Positions 25,312 to 34,144 of a stretch of 64,000 nt of DNA are shown piece after piece; the stretch's first letter is position 1; each line of letters starts with the position of its first letter. Made by a program: the position numbers and the translations under genes. The DNA comes from Desmospora activa DSM 45169 (GTDB taxonomy: Bacteria > Bacillota > Bacilli > Thermoactinomycetales > DSM-45169): the NCBI RefSeq assembly GCF_003046315.1, contig NZ_PZZP01000001.1:1178001-1242000 (forward strand), given 5' to 3'. Under the pieces are notes generated by a model that worked only from the letters and a program-made list of their open reading frames with translations, searched no databases and had not been told where the DNA came from.

Positions 25312-27462
25312 ATGCAGCAGCAAACAACCGTTACAAATGAAGAAATGAATCGTAAAATCGGTGAGTTGGAAGGAAGCGATCGCGTCCTCAGCGGATGGAT
25401 GGCATTACTGGTGTTGATGGTGGCTGTTGGGATGTCATTGTTTCATCTCTACACCGCAGGAATCGATATGCTTCCGCGGATGGAACAAAACGCTATGCAT
25501 CTTGCCTTTGCGTTGATGTTGACGTTTTTGATTTTCCCCATCCGTAAGAAGATGGGACAAAGGGTGATTCCATGGTATGATTTTTTGCTGGCGGCGCTCG
25601 GGGGAGCATCCGGCATCTATATTCTCTCTATCTCTGCTGATATTTTGGCCCGTGTTGCCAATCCTTCCCTGCTGGATACAGTGATGGCGACCGTCACTGT
25701 ATTGCTCGTGCTGGAGGCGACCCGCCGGGTGGTGGGTAAACCGCTTGTTATTCTGGCCTTTTTGTTTATGTTGTATGCTTGGCTGGGGGATAAAACAGTG
25801 CCATCCTTTCTCGGAGGAAATTATATCCTTCCAGATACCATTAACCATTTTGGCTTTTCATGGACAGGAATTTTTGAGTTTATGTATCTGTCCAATGAGG
25901 GGATCTTTGGCACCCCGATTACCGTCTCCGCCAGCTATGTGTTTATTTTTGTGCTGTTTGGTGCTTTTCTTGAAGTGACGGGTGCAGGACGGATGTTTAT
26001 CGATTTGGCGATGTCATTGGTGGGTTCTTTCAAAGGGGGACCCGCGAAGGCGGCGGTTGTCTCCTCCGGGCTGATGGGGTCGATTTCCGGTAGTTCGGTG
26101 GCCAATGCGGTGACAACGGGAACCTTTACGATTCCACTGATGAAAAAAACCGGTTTTCGCCCGCATGTGGCAGGTGGCATTGAAGTGGCAGCTTCCTCCA
26201 GCGGACAACTGTTACCGCCGGTGATGGGGGCAGCCGCCTTTATCATGGCGGATTTTACTGGGATTCCATATTTGGAGATTGCAAAAGCGGCGGCGATTCC
26301 GGCGTTGTTGAGCTATACTGCCATCTTGTTTATGGTGCATCTGGAAGCCCGCAAATTTAATATCCAAGGCTTGCCTCGAACAGAATTGACACCAGCTTGG
26401 AAGATCCTCGCCACCCGTGGTTATCTGATGTTGCCGGTGTTTGCCTTGATCACGTTGTTGGTGTTGCGTTTGACGCCGATTTTAGCTTCTTTTATGGCGA
26501 TTGTCGGTGCGTTGACGATCGCATTGTTCTCTTATCGGATGCAACGCCGTTTTGGCGCCGGTTTTTTGGTGTCGCTGCTCTTTATTGGAGGCGCTTATGC
26601 AATGCACCTCCTGTTTGGTTTAAATGAATATGTGACACTGGTATCCGCAGGTAGTTTACTATTTGCTTTGATCTGGTATCTGCTTGGTAAAAAGATCCCT
26701 GGGGAAAAACAGACTGCCTTTGGTTGGCGGGAGTTTGTGGCGGCGCTGGAATTGGGTGCCCGTAATTCTCTTAGTGTGGTTACCGCTTGTGCAACCGCAG
26801 GAATTTTGACCGGGGTGGTAACCATGACTGGGTTGGGGCCGATATTGTCGGGGATGATTCTGGATTTGGCCAATAATCAGTTGCTGTTGGTGCTCTTATT
26901 TACGATGTTTGCCTGTATTATTATGGGTATGGGGTTACCGACCACAGCCACCTATATTGTGTTGGCGGCAGTGATGGCCCCGGCGTTGGTGCAAGTGGGA
27001 ATCCCGTTGTTGGCCGCCCATCTATTTGTTTTCTACTACGGCATATTGGCGGATGATACCCCACCGATCAATTTGCCCGCTTATGCAACCGCCGGGATCG
27101 CACAAGCCAATCCAGTTCAAACCGGTGTCCAAGGCTTTAAATTTGACATGGGTGCCCTTCTGTTGCCCTTTGCCTTTGCGTTAAATCCCATTTTGATTTT
27201 ACAGGCGGATGGTGTCACGTTTGCTCAGACGGCGTGGGCGATTACAACCGCCTTTATCGGGATTATTGTCTGGTCCAGTTTTATTCAAGGATATCTGATA
27301 TCAAAGTATGGATGGCTGGAACGCATCTTGGCAGTGGCTAGCGCTGTCGTATTGATTAACCAAGCGCTATGGACGGATCTAGCAGGAATCGGATTGTTAG
27401 TGGTGATCATTTTGGTACAGTGGTTGAAAAACCGCAAGCGTGAGTTAAAGATTGCCGCCTAA
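25312..27462 (+). CDS. TRAP transporter fused permease (DctQ-DctM type)
   Basis: Ion-gradient-driven uptake permease of 716 residues with many membrane helices. The N-terminal quarter corresponds to the small DctQ-like part and the rest to the DctM large subunit, with conserved GSISGSSVANAVTTG, SSSGQLLPPVMGAAAF and the repeat-half motif GMGLPTTATYI plus ADDTPPINLPAYA. ATG 25312 follows AAAGGAGG. It works with the solute-binding protein upstream. A strong terminator follows. Confidence 0.92.
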   Translation: MQQQTTVTNEEMNRKIGELEGSDRVLSGWMALLVLMVAVGMSLFHLYTAGIDMLPRMEQNAMHLAFALMLTFLIFPIRKKMGQRVIPWYDFLLAALGGASGIYILSISADILARVANPSLLDTVMATVTVLLVLEATRRVVGKPLVILAFLFMLYAWLGDKTVPSFLGGNYILPDTINHFGFSWTGIFEFMYLSNEGIFGTPITVSASYVFIFVLFGAFLEVTGAGRMFIDLAMSLVGSFKGGPAKAAVVSSGLMGSISGSSVANAVTTGTFTIPLMKKTGFRPHVAGGIEVAASSSGQLLPPVMGAAAFIMADFTGIPYLEIAKAAAIPALLSYTAILFMVHLEARKFNIQGLPRTELTPAWKILATRGYLMLPVFALITLLVLRLTPILASFMAIVGALTIALFSYRMQRRFGAGFLVSLLFIGGAYAMHLLFGLNEYVTLVSAGSLLFALIWYLLGKKIPGEKQTAFGWREFVAALELGARNSLSVVTACATAGILTGVVTMTGLGPILSGMILDLANNQLLLVLLFTMFACIIMGMGLPTTATYIVLAAVMAPALVQVGIPLLAAHLFVFYYGILADDTPPINLPAYATAGIAQANPVQTGVQGFKFDMGALLLPFAFALNPILILQADGVTFAQTAWAITTAFIGIIVWSSFIQGYLISKYGWLERILAVASAVVLINQALWTDLAGIGLLVVIILVQWLKNRKRELKIAA

Positions 27463-27472
27463 AGGATATGGC

Positions 27473-27512
27473 AAGGGTCGTTCCGCTCAGGAGCGGCCCT
27501 TGCTGTTTTTAA
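27473..27512 (+). terminator. Intrinsic terminator after the TRAP operon
   Basis: AAGGGTCGTTCC-GCTCA-GGAGCGGCCCTT hairpin followed by GCTGTTTTT. The T-run overlaps the -35 of the riboflavin promoter. Confidence 0.8.
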
Positions 27513-27528
27513 GATCGGTGCCTATAAT
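27500..27528 (+). promoter_or_regulatory. Sigma-A type promoter of the rib operon
   Basis: TTGCTG (27500-27505), a 17-base spacer and a perfect TATAAT (27523-27528), upstream of the FMN riboswitch. Confidence 0.7.
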
Positions 27529-27579
27529 AAAAAGAACAGGTGAGGCTAATACCTGGAGACGATTACAATCACATACGGT

Positions 27580-27718
27580 CAATCCTTCGGGGCTGGGTGA
27601 AAATCCCGACCGGCGGTGATGGAAACTTTTGTTTCCTCAGTCCGTGACCCGCGTTAAGCGGTTGATCCGGTGTTAGTCCGGAACCGACAGTGAAAGTCTG
27701 GATGGGAGAAGGATGGAC
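27580..27718 (+). ncRNA. FMN riboswitch (RFN element)
   Basis: Canonical RFN blocks are present: CTTCGGGGCTGGGTGAAAAT start, CCCGACCGGCGGTGATGG, CAGTCCGTGACCCG, CCGGTGTTAGTCCGGAACCGACAGT in parts, and AGTCTGGATGGGAGAAGGATG. FMN binding is expected to favour the terminator at 27825 and shut off the rib genes. Confidence 0.96.
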
Positions 27719-27824
27719 GGGATGGCACGCTATCTGCACCAATAATAGGGATTTTATGACAAAAACCCTTTTTTTCCTGTTGCATTGATGGCTTTTTCAA
27801 CATGTGCTTCCGGTTCATAGATGG

Positions 27825-27854
27825 AAAGCCCTGACGATGGTCAGGGCTTTTTTG
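27825..27854 (+). terminator. Regulated terminator of the FMN riboswitch
   Basis: AAAGCCCTGAC-GATG-GTCAGGGCTTTTTT hairpin just before ribD. Confidence 0.9.
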
Positions 27855-27879
27855 GATTGACAAGGGAAGGAGGAACTGG

Positions 27880-29001
27880 ATGGATCGAGGTGTACAAGGC
27901 GTTGATGAACACTGGATGCGTCTAGCTCTGAATTTAGCCAAAGCAGCTCAGGGACAGACATCCCCCAATCCGCTGGTGGGGGCGGTGGTGGTGAAGGATG
28001 GGCGCTTGTTGGGAAGTGGGGCTCATTTGAAAGCGGGTACTCCCCACGCCGAGGTACATGCCCTCAATATGGCTTCAGAGGAAACAGTGGGAAGTACACT
28101 CTATGTAACCTTGGAGCCTTGTAATCATACCGGACGTACCCCTCCTTGTACGGAGAGAGTGATTGCCGCTGGCATCCATAAAGTGGTAATCGGAAGTCTA
28201 GACCCAGATCGACGCGTATCCGGGGAAGGGGTCAAACGGTTGCAGGAAGCCGGGATCGAAGTGGTAACCGGGGTGTTGCAAGCGGATTGCTTGCGGATCA
28301 ACGAGGCTTATTTTCACCACCGCCGTACCGGGTACCCCTTTGTCACGCTAAAAGCAGCGATCACACTGGATGGTAAAATGGCTACCGCCACCGGAGACAG
28401 CCGTTGGGTAACAGGGGAAGAAGCACGGCAAGAAGTACAACGACTCCGCCATATTCATGATGCGGTGATGGTTGGAGTCGGTACGGTGATTAAGGATCAT
28501 CCACGCTTAACCGCTCGTTTGCCGGAAGGGGGGAATCATCCGATTCGCGTCATCCTGGATAGCCGCCTTTCCATGCCGCTGAATACACCAGTGACGGATA
28601 CTGCTGCTACGCCAACCTGGGTATTTTGCTGTGATGAGGTGGATACTGCCAAAAAAGTGTTGTTGCAGGAGCGCGGGGTATCGGTTATTCGAACCGGTCC
28701 GGGTCCACGGGTCAACTTGGAGCGGGTATTTCAACATTTGGGTGACAATGGAATCCTGTCAGTCTTGACGGAAGCGGGGGGTGAGCTAAATGCCTCCTTG
28801 TTACAGGAAGGATGGGTAAAACGGGTGATGTTTTTTATCGCGCCTAAGCTGCTCGGGGGCAAAGAGAGTCCCACCGCCGTGGAAGGAGAGGGCTGGGAGC
28901 GAATGGAGCAGGCATGGGAACTGGATGAGCTAGAAATGCGCCCCTTTGGGCAGGATTGGTGTATAACGGGTTTGCTGCGGCAAACGCGATGGGAGGGATG
29001 A
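27880..29001 (+). CDS. ribD: Bifunctional diaminohydroxyphosphoribosylaminopyrimidine deaminase / 5-amino-6-(5-phosphoribosylamino)uracil reductase
   Basis: Second and third steps of riboflavin synthesis. The 373 residues begin with a zinc deaminase domain: HAE (THAEVHAL in the context PHAEVHAL) and PCNHTGRTPPC. The reductase domain follows (TLKAAITLDGKMAT, SRWVTGEEAR, a GVGTV NADPH region and LTEAGGELN). ATG 27880 follows AAGGAGGAA. First gene of the riboswitch-controlled operon; its stop lies three bases before ribE. Confidence 0.96.
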   Translation: MDRGVQGVDEHWMRLALNLAKAAQGQTSPNPLVGAVVVKDGRLLGSGAHLKAGTPHAEVHALNMASEETVGSTLYVTLEPCNHTGRTPPCTERVIAAGIHKVVIGSLDPDRRVSGEGVKRLQEAGIEVVTGVLQADCLRINEAYFHHRRTGYPFVTLKAAITLDGKMATATGDSRWVTGEEARQEVQRLRHIHDAVMVGVGTVIKDHPRLTARLPEGGNHPIRVILDSRLSMPLNTPVTDTAATPTWVFCCDEVDTAKKVLLQERGVSVIRTGPGPRVNLERVFQHLGDNGILSVLTEAGGELNASLLQEGWVKRVMFFIAPKLLGGKESPTAVEGEGWERMEQAWELDELEMRPFGQDWCITGLLRQTRWEG

Positions 29002-29003
29002 TC

Positions 29004-29642
29004 ATGTTTACCGGATTGATAGAGGAAGTGGGACGTGTTCGTTCGATTGACGGGAACAGCCGTGCGATGCAATTAATCATCTCAGCACAGCAAGTGTTAA
29101 CCGATACCACGATCGGGGATAGCATCGCCGTCAACGGTGTTTGCCTCACAGTTACCCGACTGGGCAAGGAAGAATTTGAAGCGGATGTGATGCCGGAGAC
29201 CATGGATAAGACTAGTTTGAGGCGTCTACGGCCCGGTTCTCCGGTTAATCTGGAGCGGGCCTTGGCTGCGGGCGAGCGCTTTGGCGGCCATTTTGTCCAG
29301 GGGCATGTGGATGGTGTCGGCCGTATCCGCACTCGCACGCCGGTGGAGAATGCAGTTCTGTTTGAGGTGGAAGTGCCTGAAACCTTGACCCAATGGATGG
29401 TGGATAAAGGTTCAGTGGTGGTTAACGGAATCAGCCTCACACTGGTGACGGTCACCCCGCGTTCGTTTACGGTATCGATTATTCCGCACACGTTAACACA
29501 TACACAACTGCAAAATGCTCGTCCGGGGGATGAAGTAAATATCGAGTGTGATATGATCGGGAAATATGTGGCCAAGTTATTACAGAAGCAGCAGGGAGAT
29601 TCGATGTCTGAGGTGTTAAAACAAGCCGGGCTAACGGAGTGA
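29004..29642 (+). CDS. ribE: Riboflavin synthase alpha subunit
   Basis: Dismutates two 6,7-dimethyl-8-ribityllumazines to riboflavin. The 212 residues make two lumazine-binding barrels in tandem: [10 protein letters not shown] start, NGVCLTV and [11 protein letters not shown] in the first half; VNGISLT and [10 protein letters not shown] in the second. ATG 29004 is chosen because GGAGGG lies six bases upstream; ATG 28998 in frame is possible. Trimer likely, within the lumazine synthase shell as in Bacillus. Confidence 0.95.
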   Translation: MFTGLIEEVGRVRSIDGNSRAMQLIISAQQVLTDTTIGDSIAVNGVCLTVTRLGKEEFEADVMPETMDKTSLRRLRPGSPVNLERALAAGERFGGHFVQGHVDGVGRIRTRTPVENAVLFEVEVPETLTQWMVDKGSVVVNGISLTLVTVTPRSFTVSIIPHTLTHTQLQNARPGDEVNIECDMIGKYVAKLLQKQQGDSMSEVLKQAGLTE

Positions 29643-29652
29643 GGGGGTCAAA

Positions 29653-30852
29653 ATGGAAGCTTTTCATTCGATTGAAGCAGCACTGGATGAGTTGAAAAAA
29701 GGTCGTGTCATTATTGTGGTGGATGATGAAGATCGGGAAAATGAAGGGGATTTTGTAGCGATAGCGGAGAAGACGACCCCTGAGGTGATCAATTTTATGA
29801 TTACCCATGGGCGTGGGCTGGTCTGTGCGCCGATTACGGAGGAGCGGGCGCAAGAGTTGGATCTGCCGCCGATGGTTCGGCATAATAGCGATAAACATGA
29901 GACGGCGTTTACCGTGTCGGTGGATCATACATCCTCTACCACCGGCATCTCCGCCCATGAGCGTGCTGCTACGATTCAGGCGTTGATCGATTCGCAAACA
30001 CGACCGCAAGATTTTCGCCGTCCCGGTCACATTTTTCCCTTGATCGCCCGTAAAGGGGGCGTCTTGCAACGGGCAGGCCATACGGAGGCGGGCGTCGATT
30101 TGGCCCGGTTGTGTGGCACATATCCGGCAGCTGTTATCTGTGAAGTGATCAAAGAGGATGGAAATATGGCTCGTGTTCCCGATTTAATGCAGATTGCAGT
30201 CGAGTTTGATCTCAAGATCATCACCATTCAAGATCTGATCCACTATCGCAACCGCAAGGAAAAGCTGGTGGAACAAGTGGTTTCCACTCGCTTGCCGACG
30301 GAGTTTGGGGAGTTTACCGCTTACGGTTATCGAAACGATGTGGATCACAAGGAACATATCGCGTTAGTTAAAGGCGAGATTCAGCCGGAAGAGGCGGTGA
30401 TGGTACGGGTTCACTCCGAGTGTCTGACCGGAGATGTGTTTGGCTCGCACCGCTGTGATTGCGGGCCCCAGCTGCATGCCGCTCTTTCTCAAATTGAGCA
30501 GGAAGGGCGTGGCGTCCTCCTTTATATGCGGCAGGAGGGAAGAGGCATTGGTTTGTTGAACAAGTTGAAAGCGTACCAGTTGCAAGAACAGGGGTTGGAT
30601 ACGGTGGAGGCCAACTTACAACTGGGGTTTAAGCCGGATCTGCGGGAATACGGCATTGGCGCCCAGATTTTACGCGATCTCGGTGTTCGTAAGATGCGTC
30701 TGTTAACCAATAATCCGCGCAAGATCACCGGTTTAAAGGGATATGGATTGGAAGTGACAGATGTGTTGCCGATCCAGATGCCAGCCGTCCCTGACAATGA
30801 AAAGTATTTACAGACCAAAAAAAGCAAGCTGGGACATATGCTACATTTTTAA
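29653..30852 (+). CDS. ribBA: Bifunctional 3,4-dihydroxy-2-butanone-4-phosphate synthase / GTP cyclohydrolase II
   Basis: Makes both early precursors of riboflavin. The N-terminal RibB domain (about 1-200) shows [12 protein letters not shown] and [22 protein letters not shown] segments. The C-terminal RibA domain has the zinc set in [15 protein letters not shown] and the [12 protein letters not shown] motif. The 399 residues are the usual Bacillus length. ATG 29653 follows GTGAGGGGG. Third gene of the operon. Confidence 0.96.
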   Translation: MEAFHSIEAALDELKKGRVIIVVDDEDRENEGDFVAIAEKTTPEVINFMITHGRGLVCAPITEERAQELDLPPMVRHNSDKHETAFTVSVDHTSSTTGISAHERAATIQALIDSQTRPQDFRRPGHIFPLIARKGGVLQRAGHTEAGVDLARLCGTYPAAVICEVIKEDGNMARVPDLMQIAVEFDLKIITIQDLIHYRNRKEKLVEQVVSTRLPTEFGEFTAYGYRNDVDHKEHIALVKGEIQPEEAVMVRVHSECLTGDVFGSHRCDCGPQLHAALSQIEQEGRGVLLYMRQEGRGIGLLNKLKAYQLQEQGLDTVEANLQLGFKPDLREYGIGAQILRDLGVRKMRLLTNNPRKITGLKGYGLEVTDVLPIQMPAVPDNEKYLQTKKSKLGHMLHF

Positions 30853-30870
30853 AAATAAGGTGGAGAGACG

Positions 30871-31350
30871 ATGAAGGGATATGAAGGTGCGTTAACGGCA
30901 CAAGGGTTACGGTTTGGAATTGTGGTGAGTCGATTTAACGGATTTATCACGTCACAATTGCTGGAAGGGGCAGAGGATGCTCTCAAGCGTCATGGTGCCC
31001 AGGATGAAGATGTGGAGGTAGCATGGGTGCCGGGAGCTTTTGAAATCCCGTTAATTGCCGATCAGATGGCTGCTTCAGGCCGATTTGATGCGGTAATCAC
31101 CTTAGGAGCGGTGATTCGCGGTTCCACCCCTCATTTTGACTATGTATGTAATGAAGCGGCCAAAGGTGTGGGGGCCATCAGTCTGAAGCGAGGTCTGCCG
31201 GTCATTTTTGGTGTACTCACGGTGGATACGATTGAGCAAGCGATTGAGCGGGCTGGTACCAAAGCGGGCAACAAAGGATGGGAAGCGGCGGTTAGCGCCA
31301 TTGAAACGGCCAATGTGCAGGCAGCCTTGCAAAAGGGTCTCTCGGATTGA
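30871..31350 (+). CDS. ribH: 6,7-Dimethyl-8-ribityllumazine synthase
   Basis: Condenses the RibA and RibB branch products; forms 60-mer capsids in Bacillus. The 159 residues show [17 protein letters not shown], the substrate loops VPGAFEIP and [16 protein letters not shown] (catalytic His included), and [20 protein letters not shown] 30871 follows AGGTGGAGA. Last rib gene; scpA follows after 17 bases, possibly by read-through. Confidence 0.96.
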   Translation: MKGYEGALTAQGLRFGIVVSRFNGFITSQLLEGAEDALKRHGAQDEDVEVAWVPGAFEIPLIADQMAASGRFDAVITLGAVIRGSTPHFDYVCNEAAKGVGAISLKRGLPVIFGVLTVDTIEQAIERAGTKAGNKGWEAAVSAIETANVQAALQKGLSD

Positions 31351-31367
31351 GGAGAGGATGTTGATCT

Positions 31368-32159
31368 TTGGACGTAAAGATTAAACTGGATATGTTTGAA
31401 GGGCCTTTGGACTTGTTGCTTCATCTGATTGACCGTTCTGAGCTGGATGTATGTGAGATCCCGATTGCCCGTATTACGGATCAGTATATGGAAGTGTTGT
31501 CATCGTCACAACAGCTGGAACTGGATGTTGCCAGTGAATTTCTGGTGATGGCGGCGACGCTGCTGGCGATTAAGAGCCGCATGCTGCTTCCACGGGCGGA
31601 GCCCGTCGATCTCAGTGATATGATGGAGGTGGATGAGGGGCTTGACCCCCGGGAAGAATTGGTGCAGCGGTTGTTGGAATACAAGAAATACAAGCGTTTA
31701 TCTGAGGTGCTACGGGAACGGGAAGCAGAGCGAAGCCAGGTATATACCCGGATGCCGATGGACCTGACGCCATATACGCCGGTGGAAAACCCGGTGGAGG
31801 GGCTTTCTGTCGATGATCTGTTACAAGTGTTTACCGAGGCATTGACTCGCCCGCGTAATGAGGAACCACCGCCGATGACCAACTTAAGCCGGGATGAGGT
31901 TTCGGTAAGTGATCGGATGGAGGAAATCGCGGAAACGTTGTGGCAGAAAGGCGGCAGAATGCATTTTTCCAATTTGTTGGTATGGGAATTGGTAACCAAG
32001 GATCGGGTGGTGACCACGTTTTTGGCGCTGTTGGAGCTGATGAAAACCAAACGTGTCCATATTATGCAACGGGAACTGTTCCAAGACATCGAAATTGTGG
32101 GCGTAAAGCCGGATGGAGGGGTACCCACTGGAACAGCAGAATTGGAAACCCATTATTGA
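31368..32159 (+). CDS. scpA: Segregation and condensation protein A (kleisin)
   Basis: The kleisin of the Smc-ScpAB condensin that organises the chromosome. The 263 residues have the N-terminal FEGPLDLLLHLI motif, the LLEYKKYK middle region and a C-terminal winged helix (FLALLELMKTKRV). The start is TTG 31368 after GGAGAGG, because the nearby ATG at 31358 is out of frame and stops early. It overlaps scpB by 47 bases. Confidence 0.94.
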   Translation: MDVKIKLDMFEGPLDLLLHLIDRSELDVCEIPIARITDQYMEVLSSSQQLELDVASEFLVMAATLLAIKSRMLLPRAEPVDLSDMMEVDEGLDPREELVQRLLEYKKYKRLSEVLREREAERSQVYTRMPMDLTPYTPVENPVEGLSVDDLLQVFTEALTRPRNEEPPPMTNLSRDEVSVSDRMEEIAETLWQKGGRMHFSNLLVWELVTKDRVVTTFLALLELMKTKRVHIMQRELFQDIEIVGVKPDGGVPTGTAELETHY

Positions 32160-32766
32160 AGGATTGTTGTTTGCGGCGGGAGAAGAGGGGTTAAAGCCAA
32201 AAGAAATTGCACAAATTTTGCAGCTGGATACGCGGGAGGCTCGGCGGCTGTTAAAAGAGATGGCGGTGGAGTGGAAAGAAGCGGGCCGTGGGATTCAAAT
32301 TGTGGAAGTGGCCCAGGTATTCCAATTGACTACACTGCCGGAACACCGTACTTACTTTGAAAAATTGGCGGAATCTCCCTCCCGCTCGCAACTCTCCCGT
32401 TCCACTTTAGAAACCTTGGCGATTATCGCTTACCGACAGCCGATCATTCGGGTCGATGTGGAAGAGATTCGTGGGGTGAAGTGTGAGCGAACGATTTACC
32501 AACTGAAGCGAAAAGGGCTAGTTAAAGAGGTTGGACGAGCGGAAGGAGTTGGCCGACCCATTTTATATGGGACGACACGGGATTTTTTGGATTATTTTGG
32601 ATTAAAGAGTTTGGATGAACTCCCTCCTGTCGATTCCATTTTTCATTGGACAGAGTGGGAACAGGAACGGGAAGAGCTGTATCAGCGTTTGGGTGTGGAA
32701 CCGCAAGAGGAAGAGTTGGAGGATGAGGTAGCAGAGGTACCGTTGGAAGCAGCAGAACGATCGTAA
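32113..32766 (+). CDS. scpB: Segregation and condensation protein B
   Basis: A partner of ScpA in condensin. The 217 residues carry two winged-helix domains; visible are IIEGLLFAAGEEGL at the start, LETLAIIAYRQPI and GRPILYGTT. The C-terminus is long and acidic. The start at ATG 32113 lies inside scpA. The internal overlap supports coupled translation. Confidence 0.93.
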   Translation: MEGYPLEQQNWKPIIEGLLFAAGEEGLKPKEIAQILQLDTREARRLLKEMAVEWKEAGRGIQIVEVAQVFQLTTLPEHRTYFEKLAESPSRSQLSRSTLETLAIIAYRQPIIRVDVEEIRGVKCERTIYQLKRKGLVKEVGRAEGVGRPILYGTTRDFLDYFGLKSLDELPPVDSIFHWTEWEQEREELYQRLGVEPQEEELEDEVAEVPLEAAERS

Positions 32767-32865
32767 GCAGTTGATGGCCAGGCCCTGAACGACCTGGCTG
32801 ACAAATGATTGATGAATGAAAGAGGCGCGAAGACGAAAATCGAGACTCGGGCCACATTATCATTC

Positions 32866-32893
32866 TGAAGCCCCGGATATCCGGGGCTTTTTT
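32866..32893 (+). terminator. Intrinsic terminator after scpB
   Basis: GAAGCCCCGGATATCCGGGGCTTTTTT, a near-perfect palindrome with a T-run. Confidence 0.9.
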
Positions 32894-32905
32894 CTATTCC
32901 TACCC

Positions 32906-32936
32906 GGTATGAAGCGAATAGCTGCCGTCGATACTA
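32906..32936 (+). promoter_or_regulatory. Sigma-G type promoter candidate of ytfI-gerW
   Basis: GGTATG (32906-32911), an 18-base spacer and GATACTA (32930-32936), matching the layout seen before spoVA. B. subtilis ytfJ is forespore-expressed. Confidence 0.55.
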
Positions 32937-32967
32937 TCGATGTGAAGGAATAAGGCGGTGGCGTAAA

Positions 32968-33630
32968 ATGGGTTGGTTGTTGGCAGCCGGTATTGCGGTG
33001 CTGTTTTTTGTGGTGATGATTGTTTCGACGGTACGTATCCGTTTGTTGTACCGCCGACAAGGCGAAGATGATGAGATGTCGGTTCATGTTCGTATGTGGG
33101 CAGGTCTCCTTCGCTTCCAGTATCGTTTTCCGCAATTTCGGCTCACATCCGAGGGAGTAGATGTAAAGGAGAAAACAAAAGCACCGTTGTCGGGAAAAAA
33201 GCCCGCCTGGTTTGAAACGATCGGGTTGAAAACATTGCAGCGAGTGCGACAGGATTGGAGAATTTTAAAATATCGAGTGATTGGTTTATATGATGTGTTT
33301 TATCGCTTTCTCCGTCATGTTACCTGTGAACGCTTGATCTGGAAAAGTCATCTCGGAACCGGGGATGCAGCGGAGACGGGTGTGATCACCGGCTTGGCAT
33401 GGGGGGTTAAAACCAGTCTGGTGGGGATGTTGGGATCTTATATCGATTGGTTGGTTCGTCCGCGCTTGGATGTGGTTCCTCATTTTCAGGAGCGTCGCCT
33501 GGAAACGGAATTGGATTGCATGATCCGCTTTCGCATCGGGCATGCTATTCTTGCTATTCTTCGACTGTTGATGCGCATGCGCGGAAAGGGGGGTGAAGGG
33601 ACATGGCAGAACACCCAATTCAAGGCCTGA
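32968..33630 (+). CDS. ytfI: DUF2953 family protein, YtfI-like
   Basis: The 220 residues begin with one membrane segment (about 2-24) followed by a basic, beta-rich cytoplasmic or peripheral domain with a GTGDAAETGVITGLAWG segment typical of DUF2953. The molecular function is unknown. Pairing with gerW (ytfJ), which it overlaps by 28 bases, is the same as in B. subtilis and suggests forespore expression. ATG 32968 has a modest GGCGGTGG site. Confidence 0.82.
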   Translation: MGWLLAAGIAVLFFVVMIVSTVRIRLLYRRQGEDDEMSVHVRMWAGLLRFQYRFPQFRLTSEGVDVKEKTKAPLSGKKPAWFETIGLKTLQRVRQDWRILKYRVIGLYDVFYRFLRHVTCERLIWKSHLGTGDAAETGVITGLAWGVKTSLVGMLGSYIDWLVRPRLDVVPHFQERRLETELDCMIRFRIGHAILAILRLLMRMRGKGGEGTWQNTQFKA

Positions 33631-34046
33631 TGACGACGGCGATGGAGAACATCAAGGAGATGGTGGATGTTAACACCATTGTCGGAGATCCAGTTGAAAC
33701 GCCTGACGGCAGCGTGATTATCCCCGTCTCAAAAGTGGGCTTTGGTTTTGCAGCGGGCGGAAGTGAATTTGCCGGCTCCAAGCCGGGCGATCAAGGAGAA
33801 GGCGATAAAAAGGGAGGCAGTGAACCCCCTCCCCTCCCATTTGGTGGTGGCAGCGGGGGCGGGGTTTCCATTACCCCCATCGGCTTTCTGGTAGTGAGTG
33901 AGACCGGGGTTCGCATGCTCAATGTAGAAGGGTCCAACCATCTGTATGATCGTCTACTTGATCTCGCTCCCGGATTGGTGGAGCGATTGCAACGAATGGT
34001 AAAAGGAAAAAGAAACGGTTTTAACGGTCCGGAATCCGATATTTGA
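33603..34046 (+). CDS. ytfJ: GerW family sporulation protein
   Basis: The 147 residues contain conserved MTTAMENIKEMVDVNTIVGDP, VIPVSKVGFGFAAGGSEF and the Gly-rich GGGSGGGVSITPIGFLV of the YtfJ/GerW family. In Bacillus it is made in the forespore and needed for germination with some receptors; its biochemical role is unclear. ATG 33603 follows GGGGGTGAAGGG and overlaps ytfI, so co-translation is likely. Confidence 0.92.
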   Translation: MAEHPIQGLMTTAMENIKEMVDVNTIVGDPVETPDGSVIIPVSKVGFGFAAGGSEFAGSKPGDQGEGDKKGGSEPPPLPFGGGSGGGVSITPIGFLVVSETGVRMLNVEGSNHLYDRLLDLAPGLVERLQRMVKGKRNGFNGPESDI

Positions 34047-34051
34047 GTTTT

Positions 34052-34080
34052 CCCCGCCACGTATAATGGCGGGTTTTTAT
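34052..34080 (+). terminator. Intrinsic terminator after gerW
   Basis: CCCCGCCA-CGTATAA-TGGCGGG hairpin followed by TTTTTATTTTT. Confidence 0.85.
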
Positions 34081-34083
34081 TTT

Positions 34084-34112
34084 TCATAACCCTGTCCAAC
34101 CGGCATATACAT
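34084..34112 (+). promoter_or_regulatory. Sigma-E type promoter candidate of dacB-spmAB
   Basis: TCATAAC (34084-34090), a 13-base spacer and CATATACAT (34104-34112), close to the sigma-E -35 TCATATT and -10 CATACA patterns. The B. subtilis dacB operon is sigma-E dependent. Confidence 0.55.
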
Positions 34113-34144
34113 GTACCAAAATAAAGCCTGAAGGTGGGGAACCC

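Noticed and set aside
31481-32128. 215-codon minus-strand frame opposite scpA
   Set aside because: Low-complexity Ser/Arg-rich translation without a start site; scpA on the plus strand is clearly real.
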